DNA from: DATJHM01 sp035493895 | GTDB lineage: Bacteria > Chloroflexota > Ktedonobacteria > Ktedonobacterales > Ktedonobacteraceae | Length of the DNA stretch: 26,868 nt | Direction: 5' to 3' | NCBI GenBank assembly: GCA_035493895.1 | Contig: DATJHM010000042.1 | Span: forward strand, 1 to 26,868 | Program-made: the position numbers and the translations under genes | In this document: positions 15,261 through 23,580 of the stretch, piece after piece | How the letters are laid out: the number at the start of each line of letters is the position of its first letter | How positions within the stretch are numbered: position 1 is the stretch's first letter | The notes under the pieces: model-generated | Seen by the model: only the letters and a program-made list of their open reading frames with translations | Told to the model about the DNA's origin: nothing | Databases searched by the model: none

Positions 15261-15609
15261 CTCTGCGTTTCTTCGAGAGAGTGAGGATACCTATCCTGGG
15301 CGTGGTTGCGAATTTGTTACACGCTACAAGATTTTTTTTAAAAATGCTACACATCCTACACGAAGGCGGATGTGATGGAAGTCCTGGCCCTACATCAATG
15401 GCTACACCGGGCTACATTGGTGTAGTGAGCGCTGAGAGAAGGGGGCCTGTTGCTCCTATTTTCTATAATCGGCAAATGGTACGATATCTGAAGGGTTCTT
15501 TTGAGATTTGTTGCGCTGAAAAGGAACATTCATATTCAATTATCTTATTCGGGCAAGCTGTAGGATTCTTGAGGTTTTTTTTGAGGGAAATTGGGAGGGC
15601 GATTCGGGC

Positions 15610-16065
15610 TTAATAGAGATTGTCTTGTTGTTGTTGTTGGGGCAGCTGGGGGTAGGAGGTTTGCGGCTGTTCGTCTGGTAGGATGTATTCGGGCTCGCGT
15701 TCTTCGGGAGGGTACGATATCGTTTGCGCCTGATAGCCTTGATCGTAGTTACCGAGGGGTTGCTCATAACCGGCTTTGGGTTGCGATTGCCTGCGCTTCT
15801 GAGACTGGTTGAACTGCTGGTACTTTCTTTGCAGGAAACCAGCGAACAGGCCAAGGATGTAGGATATTTTGCGTAACGAAAAAGAAGGAGCAAAGAAAAA
15901 ATAGCAAATGGCACCGAAGCCTTGAGCCAGTACGATGAATAGTATCCATCCGAACTTCGTAGATTTTTCCATCGACCTGTTGGTCAGGCAATCAAGAAAC
16001 ATGGCAACCTGAAATAGAGGAAGCCAGGGAAGCAGGGCAACGAGCCAATGTATGATGATATCCAT
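15610..16065 (-). CDS. Small membrane protein with PLDc_N-like domain and Gln/Pro-rich tail
   Basis: The protein is 151 residues from an ATG at 16065, which has GAGGAAA just upstream; a longer frame reaching 16257 has no ribosome site and would include the promoter. Two hydrophobic stretches (about residues 4-23 and 38-59) with KFGWILFIVLAQGFGAICYFFF match the short two-helix PLDc_N domain found at the N-terminus of cardiolipin synthases and in small stand-alone proteins. A third hydrophobic patch (about 66-77) is followed by a basic segment and a long polar tail rich in Gln, Pro, Tyr and Glu, ending in LPQQQQQDNLY. No phospholipase D catalytic domain is present, so no enzyme activity is claimed. 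It has its own promoter and appears monocistronic. Confidence 0.75.
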   Translation of the reverse strand: MDIIIHWLVALLPWLPLFQVAMFLDCLTNRSMEKSTKFGWILFIVLAQGFGAICYFFFAPSFSLRKISYILGLFAGFLQRKYQQFNQSQKRRQSQPKAGYEQPLGNYDQGYQAQTISYPPEEREPEYILPDEQPQTSYPQLPQQQQQDNLY

Positions 16066-16132
16066 TATTTCCTCGCGAAATGACGATACGATATACAAGC
16101 ACATTTTTAAGAGATAATTACGTCTTATTGGT

Positions 16133-16161
16133 ATCATACATTTTACGCAGATAAATATCAA
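16133..16161 (-). promoter_or_regulatory. Promoter of the PLDc_N-like gene
   Basis: On the minus strand TTGATA (16161-16156) and TATGAT (16138-16133), each five of six to consensus, are separated by exactly 17 nt. The start would be near 16126, about 60 nt before the ATG at 16065. Confidence 0.6.
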
Positions 16162-16246
16162 AAATATGGCAATAATACGCAGCCAGGCATCATGGCACAC
16201 GTTTTCTGTGGCAAGCGACACGGTGGGAAGGGGGACTACAAGCACG

Positions 16247-16376
16247 CCCATACGCATGAAGTGAACGGCCGCTCCTCTAAAGATCGAGAATTGTCGATCG
16301 AGTTCGCAGGCACAGTTCCGTTATCACTCCACCGTGCCACTACTGGGTCTATGTAGCTTCACTTCATGCGTATGGG
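16247..16376. mobile_element. 130-bp element with perfect 19-bp terminal inverted repeats (MITE-like)
   Basis: CCCATACGCATGAAGTGAA at 16247-16265 is the exact reverse complement of 16358-16376. Just outside the ends, 15-bp direct repeats (GGGACTACAAGCACG at 16232-16246 and GGGACTGCAAGCACG at 16377-16391) differ at one base and could be a target duplication. The interior has no open frame of note but holds GATCGA-N6-TCGATC. A non-autonomous mobile element is the simplest reading; a bidirectional hairpin is the alternative. Confidence 0.55.
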
Positions 16377-16429
16377 GGGACTGCAAGCACGCCTAGTCTG
16401 GAGAGCTAGCGAGGATCGCGTGGGTTCCC

Positions 16430-16459
16430 GGACGCCATTCCGTGCCTCGGCGTCCCTAC
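16430..16459. repeat. Structured intergenic element, copy 2 (hairpin followed by CCCTAC)
   Basis: GGACGCC (16430-16436) pairs perfectly with GGCGTCC (16449-16455) across a 12-nt loop, then CTAC follows. It resembles the element at 2521-2554 in loop and flanks, while the stem bases differ in a paired way. Confidence 0.6.
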
Positions 16460-16493
16460 GAGCCTCGGGAGCCTTTTCGTCGCCCATAGTAAT

Positions 16494-16539
16494 AAAAAGC
16501 CGGTGAGCGCTCTCGTTTCTCGATTACGCTCACCGGCTT
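16494..16539 (-). terminator. Rho-independent terminator of the catalase gene
   Basis: On the minus strand AAGCCGGTGAGCG and CGCTCACCGGCTT form a perfect 13-bp stem with a 17-nt loop and run into TTTTTATT. It lies 29 bp after the catalase stop, so it very likely ends that transcript. Confidence 0.92.
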
Positions 16540-16567
16540 GCTGCGATGGTTTGAATATATTCGGGTC

Positions 16568-18031
16568 TTAGTCGCCAGTGACGGGAACTTTGATCTCGAT
16601 GCCCAGGCCCTTTGCCACACGCGTGCCATAATCGGCGTCAGCATGATAGAAGTGCATGACCTGACGCTCCTGGATTTCTTTGCGCGCGGCCTGCATATGA
16701 CCGACCAGATTGGACACGAGACGTGACTTCGCCTCTTCGGTCATGAGACGGTACAGATCGCCCGCCTGCACAAAATCGTTGTCCTGATCGCGATAGCCAG
16801 TACGCACGGTTACGCCGCTGACGTCCAGGGGCGAGGCACTGTACAATGGCGCAGATGCGGGACCATTGAGGCTGTTCGGCTCGTAGTTCGGGCTGCCTGC
16901 ACCGTTGGCATCGAAGCGCATTGCGCCATCGCGCTGATAGTTGCGCGGCTCGAAAACCGGGCGGTTGATTGGCAATAACGAATAGTTGGCACCCAGGCGA
17001 TAACGATGCGTATCGGGATAGGCGAAGATGCGACCCTGCAACATTTTGTCGGGCGAGAACTCTACGCCTGGGACTACGTTGGAGGGCGAGAATGCGGACT
17101 GCTCGACCTCGGCAAAGTAGTTCTGAGGGTTGCGATTGAGCACCAGACGACCAAAGGGGATCAGCGGATAATCTTTGTGCGGCCACACTTTGGTGACATC
17201 GAATGGATCGAAGCGATAGGTTGCCGCATCCTCAAGCGCCATGATCTGCACGGAAACGGTCCAGGCCGCCTCTTTGCCGCTGGCGATATGCTCGAACAGA
17301 TCAATGGTGGCGTAATCTGGATTCTCACCAGCCATTTTCGTCGCCTCTTCATCGGTCCAGTTCGCAATACCAGCTTCTGTTTTGAAGTGATATTTGATCC
17401 AGACACCCTTGCCTTCGGCATTTACCCACTTAAATGTATGAGAGCCAAAGCCGTCCATATTGCGGTATGTTTTCGGGGTACCACGATCCGAGAAGAGGAT
17501 CGTCACCTGATGCACCGACTCGGGTGTCAGCGAGAGGAAATCCCAGAACATGTTTGCATCTTTAGCGTTGGTCTGGGGATTGCGCTTCTGTGTGTGAATG
17601 AAGTCGGGGAACTTGATAGCATCGCGGATGAAGAAGACCGGAGTATTGTTGCCAACCAGATCGTAGTTGCCTTCTTCTGTATAGAACTTGAGGGCGAAGC
17701 CGCGTGGATCGCGCGCGCTATCAGCCGAGCCCTTCTCGCCACCAACGGTCGAGAAACGTGCAAAAGCGGGAGTACGTTTCCCTACTTTGTTGAGAAAGGC
17801 CGCTTTGGTCCACTGCGTAACATCGTGCGTCACTTCGAAATAGCCATGAGCCCCTGCCCCTTTGGCATGCACGATACGCTCGGGAATGCGTTCGCGGTTA
17901 AAATGGGCGAGTTTCTCAACCAGATGAAAATCCTCTAACAAGGTCGGACCCGAACTGCCCGCCGTCAGTGAATGCTGATTATCAGACACAGGAATACCAA
18001 AGCCGGTAGTTAAATGCTCTTGATCTGCCAT
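16568..18031 (-). CDS. katA: Monofunctional heme catalase (small-subunit, KatA type)
   Basis: The protein is 487 residues from the ATG at 18031. An upstream in-frame TTG at 18073 adds a basic tail but lacks a ribosome site. It breaks down hydrogen peroxide to water and oxygen in the cytoplasm. The active-site helix VHAKGAGAHGYFE carries His55, the distal Asn128 is in GNNTPVFFIRDAIKFPDFIH, and the heme ligand Tyr338 lies in RIFAYPDTHRYRLG. Length and sequence fit the small clade-3 catalases, as in Bacillus KatA, with no C-terminal flavodoxin-like extension. The ribosome site is weak (GAAAG). A good promoter at 18140-18169 and a clean terminator make it a one-gene unit. The leader contains an inverted repeat that may be regulatory. 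Confidence 0.97.
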   Translation of the reverse strand: MADQEHLTTGFGIPVSDNQHSLTAGSSGPTLLEDFHLVEKLAHFNRERIPERIVHAKGAGAHGYFEVTHDVTQWTKAAFLNKVGKRTPAFARFSTVGGEKGSADSARDPRGFALKFYTEEGNYDLVGNNTPVFFIRDAIKFPDFIHTQKRNPQTNAKDANMFWDFLSLTPESVHQVTILFSDRGTPKTYRNMDGFGSHTFKWVNAEGKGVWIKYHFKTEAGIANWTDEEATKMAGENPDYATIDLFEHIASGKEAAWTVSVQIMALEDAATYRFDPFDVTKVWPHKDYPLIPFGRLVLNRNPQNYFAEVEQSAFSPSNVVPGVEFSPDKMLQGRIFAYPDTHRYRLGANYSLLPINRPVFEPRNYQRDGAMRFDANGAGSPNYEPNSLNGPASAPLYSASPLDVSGVTVRTGYRDQDNDFVQAGDLYRLMTEEAKSRLVSNLVGHMQAARKEIQERQVMHFYHADADYGTRVAKGLGIEIKVPVTGD

Positions 18032-18088
18032 TCTGCTTTCAAACTTTCTAACGTTTTTACGCGCCGATAGCAACAGTATTCAGATTGG

Positions 18089-18130
18089 TTGTAGAGCTTC
18101 TGCATGTTATGCCAACAAACGACTCTACGA
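18089..18130 (-). promoter_or_regulatory. Inverted repeat in the catalase leader
   Basis: TTGTAGAG (18089-18096) and CTCTACGA (18123-18130) pair at seven of eight positions, and GCAT-GTT-ATGC (18102-18112) lies inside. The outer arm begins only a few bases after the predicted transcription start, so it could be an operator or an RNA leader hairpin. It does not match the PerR consensus. Confidence 0.4.
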
Positions 18131-18139
18131 TGGCATTTC

Positions 18140-18169
18140 AGTATATGAGGTTCTGCTTAAAGGTGTCAA
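18140..18169 (-). promoter_or_regulatory. Promoter of the catalase gene
   Basis: On the minus strand a perfect -35 TTGACA (18169-18164) is followed after 18 nt by TATACT (18145-18140), five of six to consensus. Transcription would begin near 18133, about 100 nt before the ATG at 18031. Confidence 0.7.
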
Positions 18170-18215
18170 ATTTCCCCCTCTACAGCGATGCGCAGCAAAC
18201 AGGGTGGCGAGAACA

Positions 18216-21200
18216 TCAGGGTCGGCTGGGTCGGCTGGGTCTACTACGGCGTTCGGGAAGTTCGCCGCCGAGCTGATAGACCTGCTCGCGCAAATGCTTA
18301 ATTTCGCCCACGGCGCGCTGCAATTGTCCACGCAGACGATCGCGCTCCATACTCAATTGCTCCAGCTCCTCGTTTAATGTTTCAAGGTCGGCAGCCGCCT
18401 TCTCCATCTCTTCATCGCGTGAACCATGCTCCTGTTGCGACGCCTCCAGATCATCTTCCAGCGTATGGATGCGCTTCTGATCGGCGATAATCCTGGCCGA
18501 CAATTTCACGACCTCGGTGCTGTGCGCTTCTTTTTCAGCGGCCAGATCTTTTTGCAGTTGTTCGACCTGAGGTGCATAGCGCCAGCCCAGGAGAATGCTG
18601 AACAGCTCATGTTCTGGACTCCCCAATATACTGGACCCTCTCAGTTCTTGCAACGTACGCGCATCCCAATGCCCACCGGCCAGAAGGCCACCAAGCGCGC
18701 GAAGTCCGACGGTAAGCTGATCTGGATAGAGCGCACCGCTACGCTGGGGGGCCAGACCATACTTGCTGAGGCTTTGCGCGTATTCCGTCACCTCTTCAGG
18801 AGCCGACATCATACCCAGCACCGTCGCCAGTTCGGCACGCAATTCAGGGCTGGTATTTTGATCGACAAATACCTCTTGCAGCGCATCTTCGGTCTCTCGT
18901 CCCAGGAGTAAAAAGGTGTAGATGAGCTGCTTGCGATGCTCAGGATACTCATCCAGGGTCTGGATCAGATGATTAATAACCGCATGCTCTCCCAGCATCA
19001 ACAGCAGAGCGACCACACGCAGATTGGTTTCCTCCAGACCATGCATCTGGATATATGCCACCAGTTCCGGCACCATCACATGATCGGCGTAGCGTTGAAT
19101 CTCCTCATCGTGAATGCGTTCCAGCAAGAGGGCGACAGCCATACCGATGTTATCCGGGTTACTACTGACCAGCAACGAGACCAGCTCATCTTTAATGGTC
19201 TCCGTGCGCATCTTATGAAAGACTTCGAGGGCGGCCTCGCGTCGGATAGTATTCTTAGTATCACTGTGCGCGCTCCAGATGAAAGAGAGAGAGGGCACGC
19301 CGATTTCGCGCAGGATGTCACGCGCGATCTTCGCGACTGCGGGGTCCGCATCCGTAATCAACTCGCCCACCTGCGTCACAACCGGAGCGCCAATTTTAAT
19401 CAGCGCGGTAGCCGCGCCCCGGCGCTGATCTTCGCGATAGAGAGCCTGCAAGAGAGCATCAACGACAGTATTGTACAGCGCGGGCTTGCGCGCCAGACGC
19501 ACAAACACTTCGGATACGGACTCAAGGAGGTAGGCATCATCCATGCCTTCCAGTAAGACCGGCAAGCTCACATCGGCTAACTCGCTGCTTAAAACACCCA
19601 GCAGAACCTCACGTGCACGCGGCGTGGGGGCGGGATTGAAAAGCTGGATGAGTTCGCGCAAGACACCCTGCGGATCTTCGCTCTGACGCACCAGCGCCAC
19701 AATAATACGCTGACCACGCTCCCGAGCACCCGGGCGAGTGTCATCGAAGGCCGCAAGCAACGGACGCAAGATCTGTACGCCAAATTGTGGGAGCAGCGCC
19801 GAGATCGTATCACCACGTTCAGCCTCCCCTAACAGTCCAACCAGGGGCGCAATTGCCGCATCGGGATAATCGAGCAGAATATTGCTGACCACGCGCCGCT
19901 GCGTCGGCTGGCTCAGCGCATCCAGGAGAGCAGGCACGACCACCACCCCCGACATCTCATGCAAGGTCTGTATCACGCGTTCGCGCACACGTTCATTGTT
20001 ATCCAGGAGGTGGCGCACGAGAACCTGAGCCGCCTCGCTCCCCTGAGATTTCATAATCTCTTTGACCTGACGGGCCTGCTGCTCCGAGCTACGTCCCCAT
20101 GTCCGCACCAGAGGCACGCCGGGAAATGGACTCATGCCGAGAATCGCACGGCGAATACGCGCGGTGGCAACCGTCTCTTCCGACGTATCCAGCGCCGTCA
20201 ATAATTTCTGCAAGGCCACCTCGCCCAGCTGGCTCAGAGAGTCAATCGCCTCCTCATAGAGTTGTGGATAAGAAGACGAAAGCACCGTGAGCAGGGGCGC
20301 GACCACGCGTACATCCGAGAATTGACTGAGGGCACGCACCACAGCGATTGCCAGCAATGGCTCGAGTTCAGGTGTCTCCAATAAACTAATTAAAGCGGGC
20401 AGAGCTGCCGCCTGATGTGTCTGCTCCAACACCTGTACCAGCAAGCGTGTACGCCCGGGGATAATCTGCCCCAGAACGGCAGTGACGGGCTCCACGACAG
20501 TCTCGCCAATGGCAGCCAGCACGGAAGCTGCGCGCTCAGCCACCATCTCATCGGACGCATGCAACACAAGATCCAATAGTCCGGGAATGCTCTCAGGAGC
20601 GTATACTTGCAGGATCTCTGCAATGCGCTGCTGAATGGCGACAGCAGGCTCGCTCATCAGTTGCAAAAGTTGAGGAAGCGCGCGCGTATCGCGCACAGTC
20701 TGTAAAATCTCGATGACATGCAAGCGAGTAGCCGTTTCGGGCTGCGCTAACAGCTCCAGAAGAGCGGGAGTGGCCGAGGCTCCAATCTCTTGCAGGACCA
20801 GACTGATATTGCGCGCCCCGCCCTCATTCTGCCCGACCAGCGCGCGGACCAGGAGTTCGATTAATTTCTGTACACGTTGCTCCTGTTCACTGCTCTCAAC
20901 GACACTGCGTCCCTGGCGTACCAGGATCTCACGGGCCAGACGCTGAGCCTCGCCCTCGCTCTGATACGCCGAACCCAGCACGGGCACAAGCCGCTCCAGG
21001 ATACTTTGATATTGTGGCAGGCCCACATGGCGAGGCCCATCTTTTTCATCTGCTAAGAAACGTCCCACAATCGTCAGAGCAGCACAATGTACACGCAGGA
21101 GTAACGGACCTGACTCTTGCTTTTCGATCACCTGCAAAACACGTGTCAGCGTCAAATCTGGTCCCAGGCGAATCAGTCCATTCGTCGCGCGCTCGACAAT

Positions 21201-23486
21201 AACCACCTCGGCATCGCTCAGGCGCGCAATCAGCGGCTCTACCGCCTCAGCATCGTTCGTGCCACCCAGAATGTTAATAGCAGCAGCACGCAGGCGCAAA
21301 CTGCGCTCAGGAGCAGGCAGGCAGAGCATATTTGCGCGCCCCACCACCTCATGCCCAAAGCGACCCAGCACACGCGTCAGGCGCTTGACCTGCGCTTCAT
21401 GGGTAGCGCTATCGACAATATCTTGCAAATAGCCAAAGAGCAGTTCTGCCACGAGTTGAGAATCCAGGCGAGCCAGCAGTTCCTCGATACCATCGACCAT
21501 CACCAGCGGGAACAGCGCCTGATAGACCTCCTCGCCCCCTTCTTCGGCGCACCCCGTCACATAGCGTGCCAGTTCCGCACAGGATGTCTTACTGCGCATC
21601 GAAGTTGCCAGGGCCTCGGCGACACTTTCCGTCAATGCCACATCGTTCGCCGTAGCATCCTCTGGCAATACCCAGGCGACCCCAACACAGATCAGCGCAA
21701 GGGCAATCGCCTGAGGCATATAGGCAGGATTGTTAAGGGCAAACGCGCCAAAACGTTCTGCCAGCAGCAGGGGATCATCTAACAGACCCGCCCACAATGC
21801 GACTGGCCCGCTCCAGGACGCAACATCGCGTAAGAGTGACGCATGGATAGGCAAAGTGGTAGTCCGTTTGAGCGTATCAGCAACATAGAAATATTCGGCC
21901 ACGAAATATTCGGCGATCAGTTCATGGCGGAAACTTAATATTCCACCCGGACTAATCTCGATCAAGCCTGCACTGACCGCAAACTGCACCAACTGGGCAA
22001 GATCATCAAATGGCTCAAATGGCGGCGGAGCATAGCCCTCCGTCTCAAAGGGTCCACTGGCGGGATGCTCATCCAGCCAGTAGCGCAGACCATCGGCCAG
22101 ATCGGCGAAATTCAAGGCGCTAGCTTCGCCCTCGGCGGCGCGTGGACCACTCTTCGAGAGGCGCAGGTGGATGGCATCGCGATCATGGGCCCAGCGTCCG
22201 GCACACGCCAGCTCACTCAAAAAGCGAATGACCTCGCGCTCATCTGGCGCATCCCCCTGCCACTGTTCCCGGCGCTGTTCGCGCTCGATAGTTTGCTGAA
22301 CATACTCTCGTAACAGACTGCCACGCGTATCCACCTGTTTGCCCCGCCCCACACCAATCGTATCGATCATGCTCAGCAGCGTAAACAACAGCATGGGGTT
22401 CGCACAGTGATAGCGAAGACGGCTTCTTTCAACGACCTGCATAATCTGACCGGCGGTATGCTGCCAGTGCTGATCTTGCAACTCTACATAATGCTCGATA
22501 AATTCGTGCACCTGCTCGGGCTGAAGTGGATAGAGCGTCACGCTTGCAAGCTGTCCATCCTGCTCCAATTGCAGGAGCGCCGGTTGTCGCTGATACTCCA
22601 CCTCGCGACTGGTCAGGACCAGCCGATTACTGGTCGTGCTCATCAAGCTCGCCAGTTCCTCACTGATGCGTTGCTGATAGCGCTCGTCCACCTCATTCAG
22701 ACCATCGCACAGTAAAAGCAAGCGTCCCTGACGCAAGAGGCGTGACCAGTAAGGCACAAGTCGGCTCATGCCGGGCTGATCGCTTTCCGCCAGATAATCC
22801 AGAAGCGTCACAGGCAGAACGCCCGACTCTTCCTCAGCCGCATTCACGTCACCGAATACGAATTTCTTCACATACAAGCTATAATTTTTCAAAGGAATAT
22901 AGACCGGGATGCGCTGACGCGATACAATGCGATTCCAGGGACGTTGACTCATGGCATACTGATACGTGCGCAATGCCAGCGTCTTACCCGCACCCGGCTC
23001 CCCCAACACAACCTGGTGTGCACGTTCCTGCTCTATCAATTGCACCAACGTACGCTGCTGCTCCTGGTCTGCTTCCTTGCTGACAACCATCGGCACGGCA
23101 TTATGGACCAGACTAGAAATCGGCAGGGGAATATAGCGTCCATGCGCCTCCTCCTGTGCGCCATGCACACTTTTTAAATACGCCAGAACTGCCAGCGGTC
23201 GCGCAATGAAAAATGCAGCAACCGTAGCCAGAACCCAGAAGAGCAAGAGGAACAGAAGCAACACAGGGATATGCGCGGGAAGGACCAGCACATTGAGAAG
23301 GCGCTGTATCAGTGATCCGATCAGGTGAAATGGATTGACCAACCAGATCACCAGCACACTGACAAGTAACACACCCGCCGTCAGAATTGCTCCTTCAAAT
23401 AGAGAAGAAGGTAATTGTTTAAGTATATATTGTGAAGCTTCTTTGCGCGTCGAGATTGGAGTTCTGTAGTCTTGCTCCTGTATCAT
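18216..23486 (-). CDS. Membrane-anchored NACHT NTPase with HEAT-repeat array and coiled-coil tail
   Basis: This is a 1756-residue STAND-type protein. Two N-terminal membrane helices (about residues 33-52 and 70-94) are followed by a NACHT domain: Walker A GEPGAGKT (162-169), Walker B LLLLCDGLNEV (256-266) and sensor LTSRE (291-295). A helical part with ANPMLLFTLLSMI and a winged-helix-like end with FRHELIAEYFVAEYF (519-533) come next. From about 700 to 1600 are many HEAT-like helical pairs (for example EAVEPLIARLSDAEVVIVERATNGLIRLG), the expected sensor. A coiled coil (about 1635-1740) and RSRPSRPSRP end it. STAND proteins act as signal-triggered switches in regulation, cell death or phage defence. 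No effector domain is obvious; the membrane helices are the candidate. The ATG at 23486 is preferred over a TTG 12 bp upstream that abuts AGGAAAGG. The gene stands alone, so its trigger is unknown. Confidence 0.9.
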   Translation of the reverse strand: MIQEQDYRTPISTRKEASQYILKQLPSSLFEGAILTAGVLLVSVLVIWLVNPFHLIGSLIQRLLNVLVLPAHIPVLLLFLLLFWVLATVAAFFIARPLAVLAYLKSVHGAQEEAHGRYIPLPISSLVHNAVPMVVSKEADQEQQRTLVQLIEQERAHQVVLGEPGAGKTLALRTYQYAMSQRPWNRIVSRQRIPVYIPLKNYSLYVKKFVFGDVNAAEEESGVLPVTLLDYLAESDQPGMSRLVPYWSRLLRQGRLLLLCDGLNEVDERYQQRISEELASLMSTTSNRLVLTSREVEYQRQPALLQLEQDGQLASVTLYPLQPEQVHEFIEHYVELQDQHWQHTAGQIMQVVERSRLRYHCANPMLLFTLLSMIDTIGVGRGKQVDTRGSLLREYVQQTIEREQRREQWQGDAPDEREVIRFLSELACAGRWAHDRDAIHLRLSKSGPRAAEGEASALNFADLADGLRYWLDEHPASGPFETEGYAPPPFEPFDDLAQLVQFAVSAGLIEISPGGILSFRHELIAEYFVAEYFYVADTLKRTTTLPIHASLLRDVASWSGPVALWAGLLDDPLLLAERFGAFALNNPAYMPQAIALALICVGVAWVLPEDATANDVALTESVAEALATSMRSKTSCAELARYVTGCAEEGGEEVYQALFPLVMVDGIEELLARLDSQLVAELLFGYLQDIVDSATHEAQVKRLTRVLGRFGHEVVGRANMLCLPAPERSLRLRAAAINILGGTNDAEAVEPLIARLSDAEVVIVERATNGLIRLGPDLTLTRVLQVIEKQESGPLLLRVHCAALTIVGRFLADEKDGPRHVGLPQYQSILERLVPVLGSAYQSEGEAQRLAREILVRQGRSVVESSEQEQRVQKLIELLVRALVGQNEGGARNISLVLQEIGASATPALLELLAQPETATRLHVIEILQTVRDTRALPQLLQLMSEPAVAIQQRIAEILQVYAPESIPGLLDLVLHASDEMVAERAASVLAAIGETVVEPVTAVLGQIIPGRTRLLVQVLEQTHQAAALPALISLLETPELEPLLAIAVVRALSQFSDVRVVAPLLTVLSSSYPQLYEEAIDSLSQLGEVALQKLLTALDTSEETVATARIRRAILGMSPFPGVPLVRTWGRSSEQQARQVKEIMKSQGSEAAQVLVRHLLDNNERVRERVIQTLHEMSGVVVVPALLDALSQPTQRRVVSNILLDYPDAAIAPLVGLLGEAERGDTISALLPQFGVQILRPLLAAFDDTRPGARERGQRIIVALVRQSEDPQGVLRELIQLFNPAPTPRAREVLLGVLSSELADVSLPVLLEGMDDAYLLESVSEVFVRLARKPALYNTVVDALLQALYREDQRRGAATALIKIGAPVVTQVGELITDADPAVAKIARDILREIGVPSLSFIWSAHSDTKNTIRREAALEVFHKMRTETIKDELVSLLVSSNPDNIGMAVALLLERIHDEEIQRYADHVMVPELVAYIQMHGLEETNLRVVALLLMLGEHAVINHLIQTLDEYPEHRKQLIYTFLLLGRETEDALQEVFVDQNTSPELRAELATVLGMMSAPEEVTEYAQSLSKYGLAPQRSGALYPDQLTVGLRALGGLLAGGHWDARTLQELRGSSILGSPEHELFSILLGWRYAPQVEQLQKDLAAEKEAHSTEVVKLSARIIADQKRIHTLEDDLEASQQEHGSRDEEMEKAAADLETLNEELEQLSMERDRLRGQLQRAVGEIKHLREQVYQLGGELPERRSRPSRPSRP

Positions 23487-23530
23487 CAGACCTGACAACC
23501 TTTCCTAGTGTATGAGAAAGTGGTAGCCAC

Positions 23531-23559
23531 AGTATATCGTAAAGCGTATCATATGAACA
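23531..23559 (-). promoter_or_regulatory. Candidate promoter of the NACHT/HEAT gene
   Basis: On the minus strand TGTTCA (23559-23554) and TATACT (23536-23531) are 17 nt apart; the -10 is good and the -35 poor. A start near 23524 would leave a leader of about 38 nt. A weak -35 would be expected of an activated promoter. Confidence 0.4.
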
Positions 23560-23569
23560 GATCATAGTA

Positions 23570-23580
23570 GTTCTTAGAAC
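23570..23580. promoter_or_regulatory. Palindrome GTTCTTAGAAC behind the NACHT promoter
   Basis: This perfect 11-bp palindrome (GTTC-TTA-GAAC core) lies about 10 bp upstream of the candidate -35, a position suited to an activator. The GAAC/GTTC order is reversed relative to a LexA box, so LexA is not proposed. Confidence 0.35.

Larger units (their letters stand above)
14616..15609. other. Long intergenic region with promoter candidate and repeats
   Basis: This 994-bp stretch separates the polysaccharide cluster from the small PLDc_N gene. It holds a weak promoter candidate, two ACTGTTACA motifs (14693-14701 and 14849-14857; the second is part of GTAAC-TACT-GTTAC), a nested tandem repeat, a partial third repeat copy, one structured element and a small CTACACC/GGTGTAG hairpin (15402-15425). 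Open frames in the area begin at TTG or GTG without ribosome sites and are not accepted as genes. Confidence 0.6.

Noticed and set aside
15224..15613. 129-residue plus-strand frame
   Set aside because: It begins at GTG inside a hairpin element, crosses the partial repeat copy, has no ribosome site and no recognisable domain.
17006..17938. 310-residue plus-strand frame opposite the catalase gene
   Set aside because: Antisense to a highly conserved catalase; long because of codon bias, without a ribosome site.
23570..23580. LexA box
   Set aside because: The order is GTTC-N3-GAAC, whereas Gram-positive LexA sites are GAAC-N4-GTTC.
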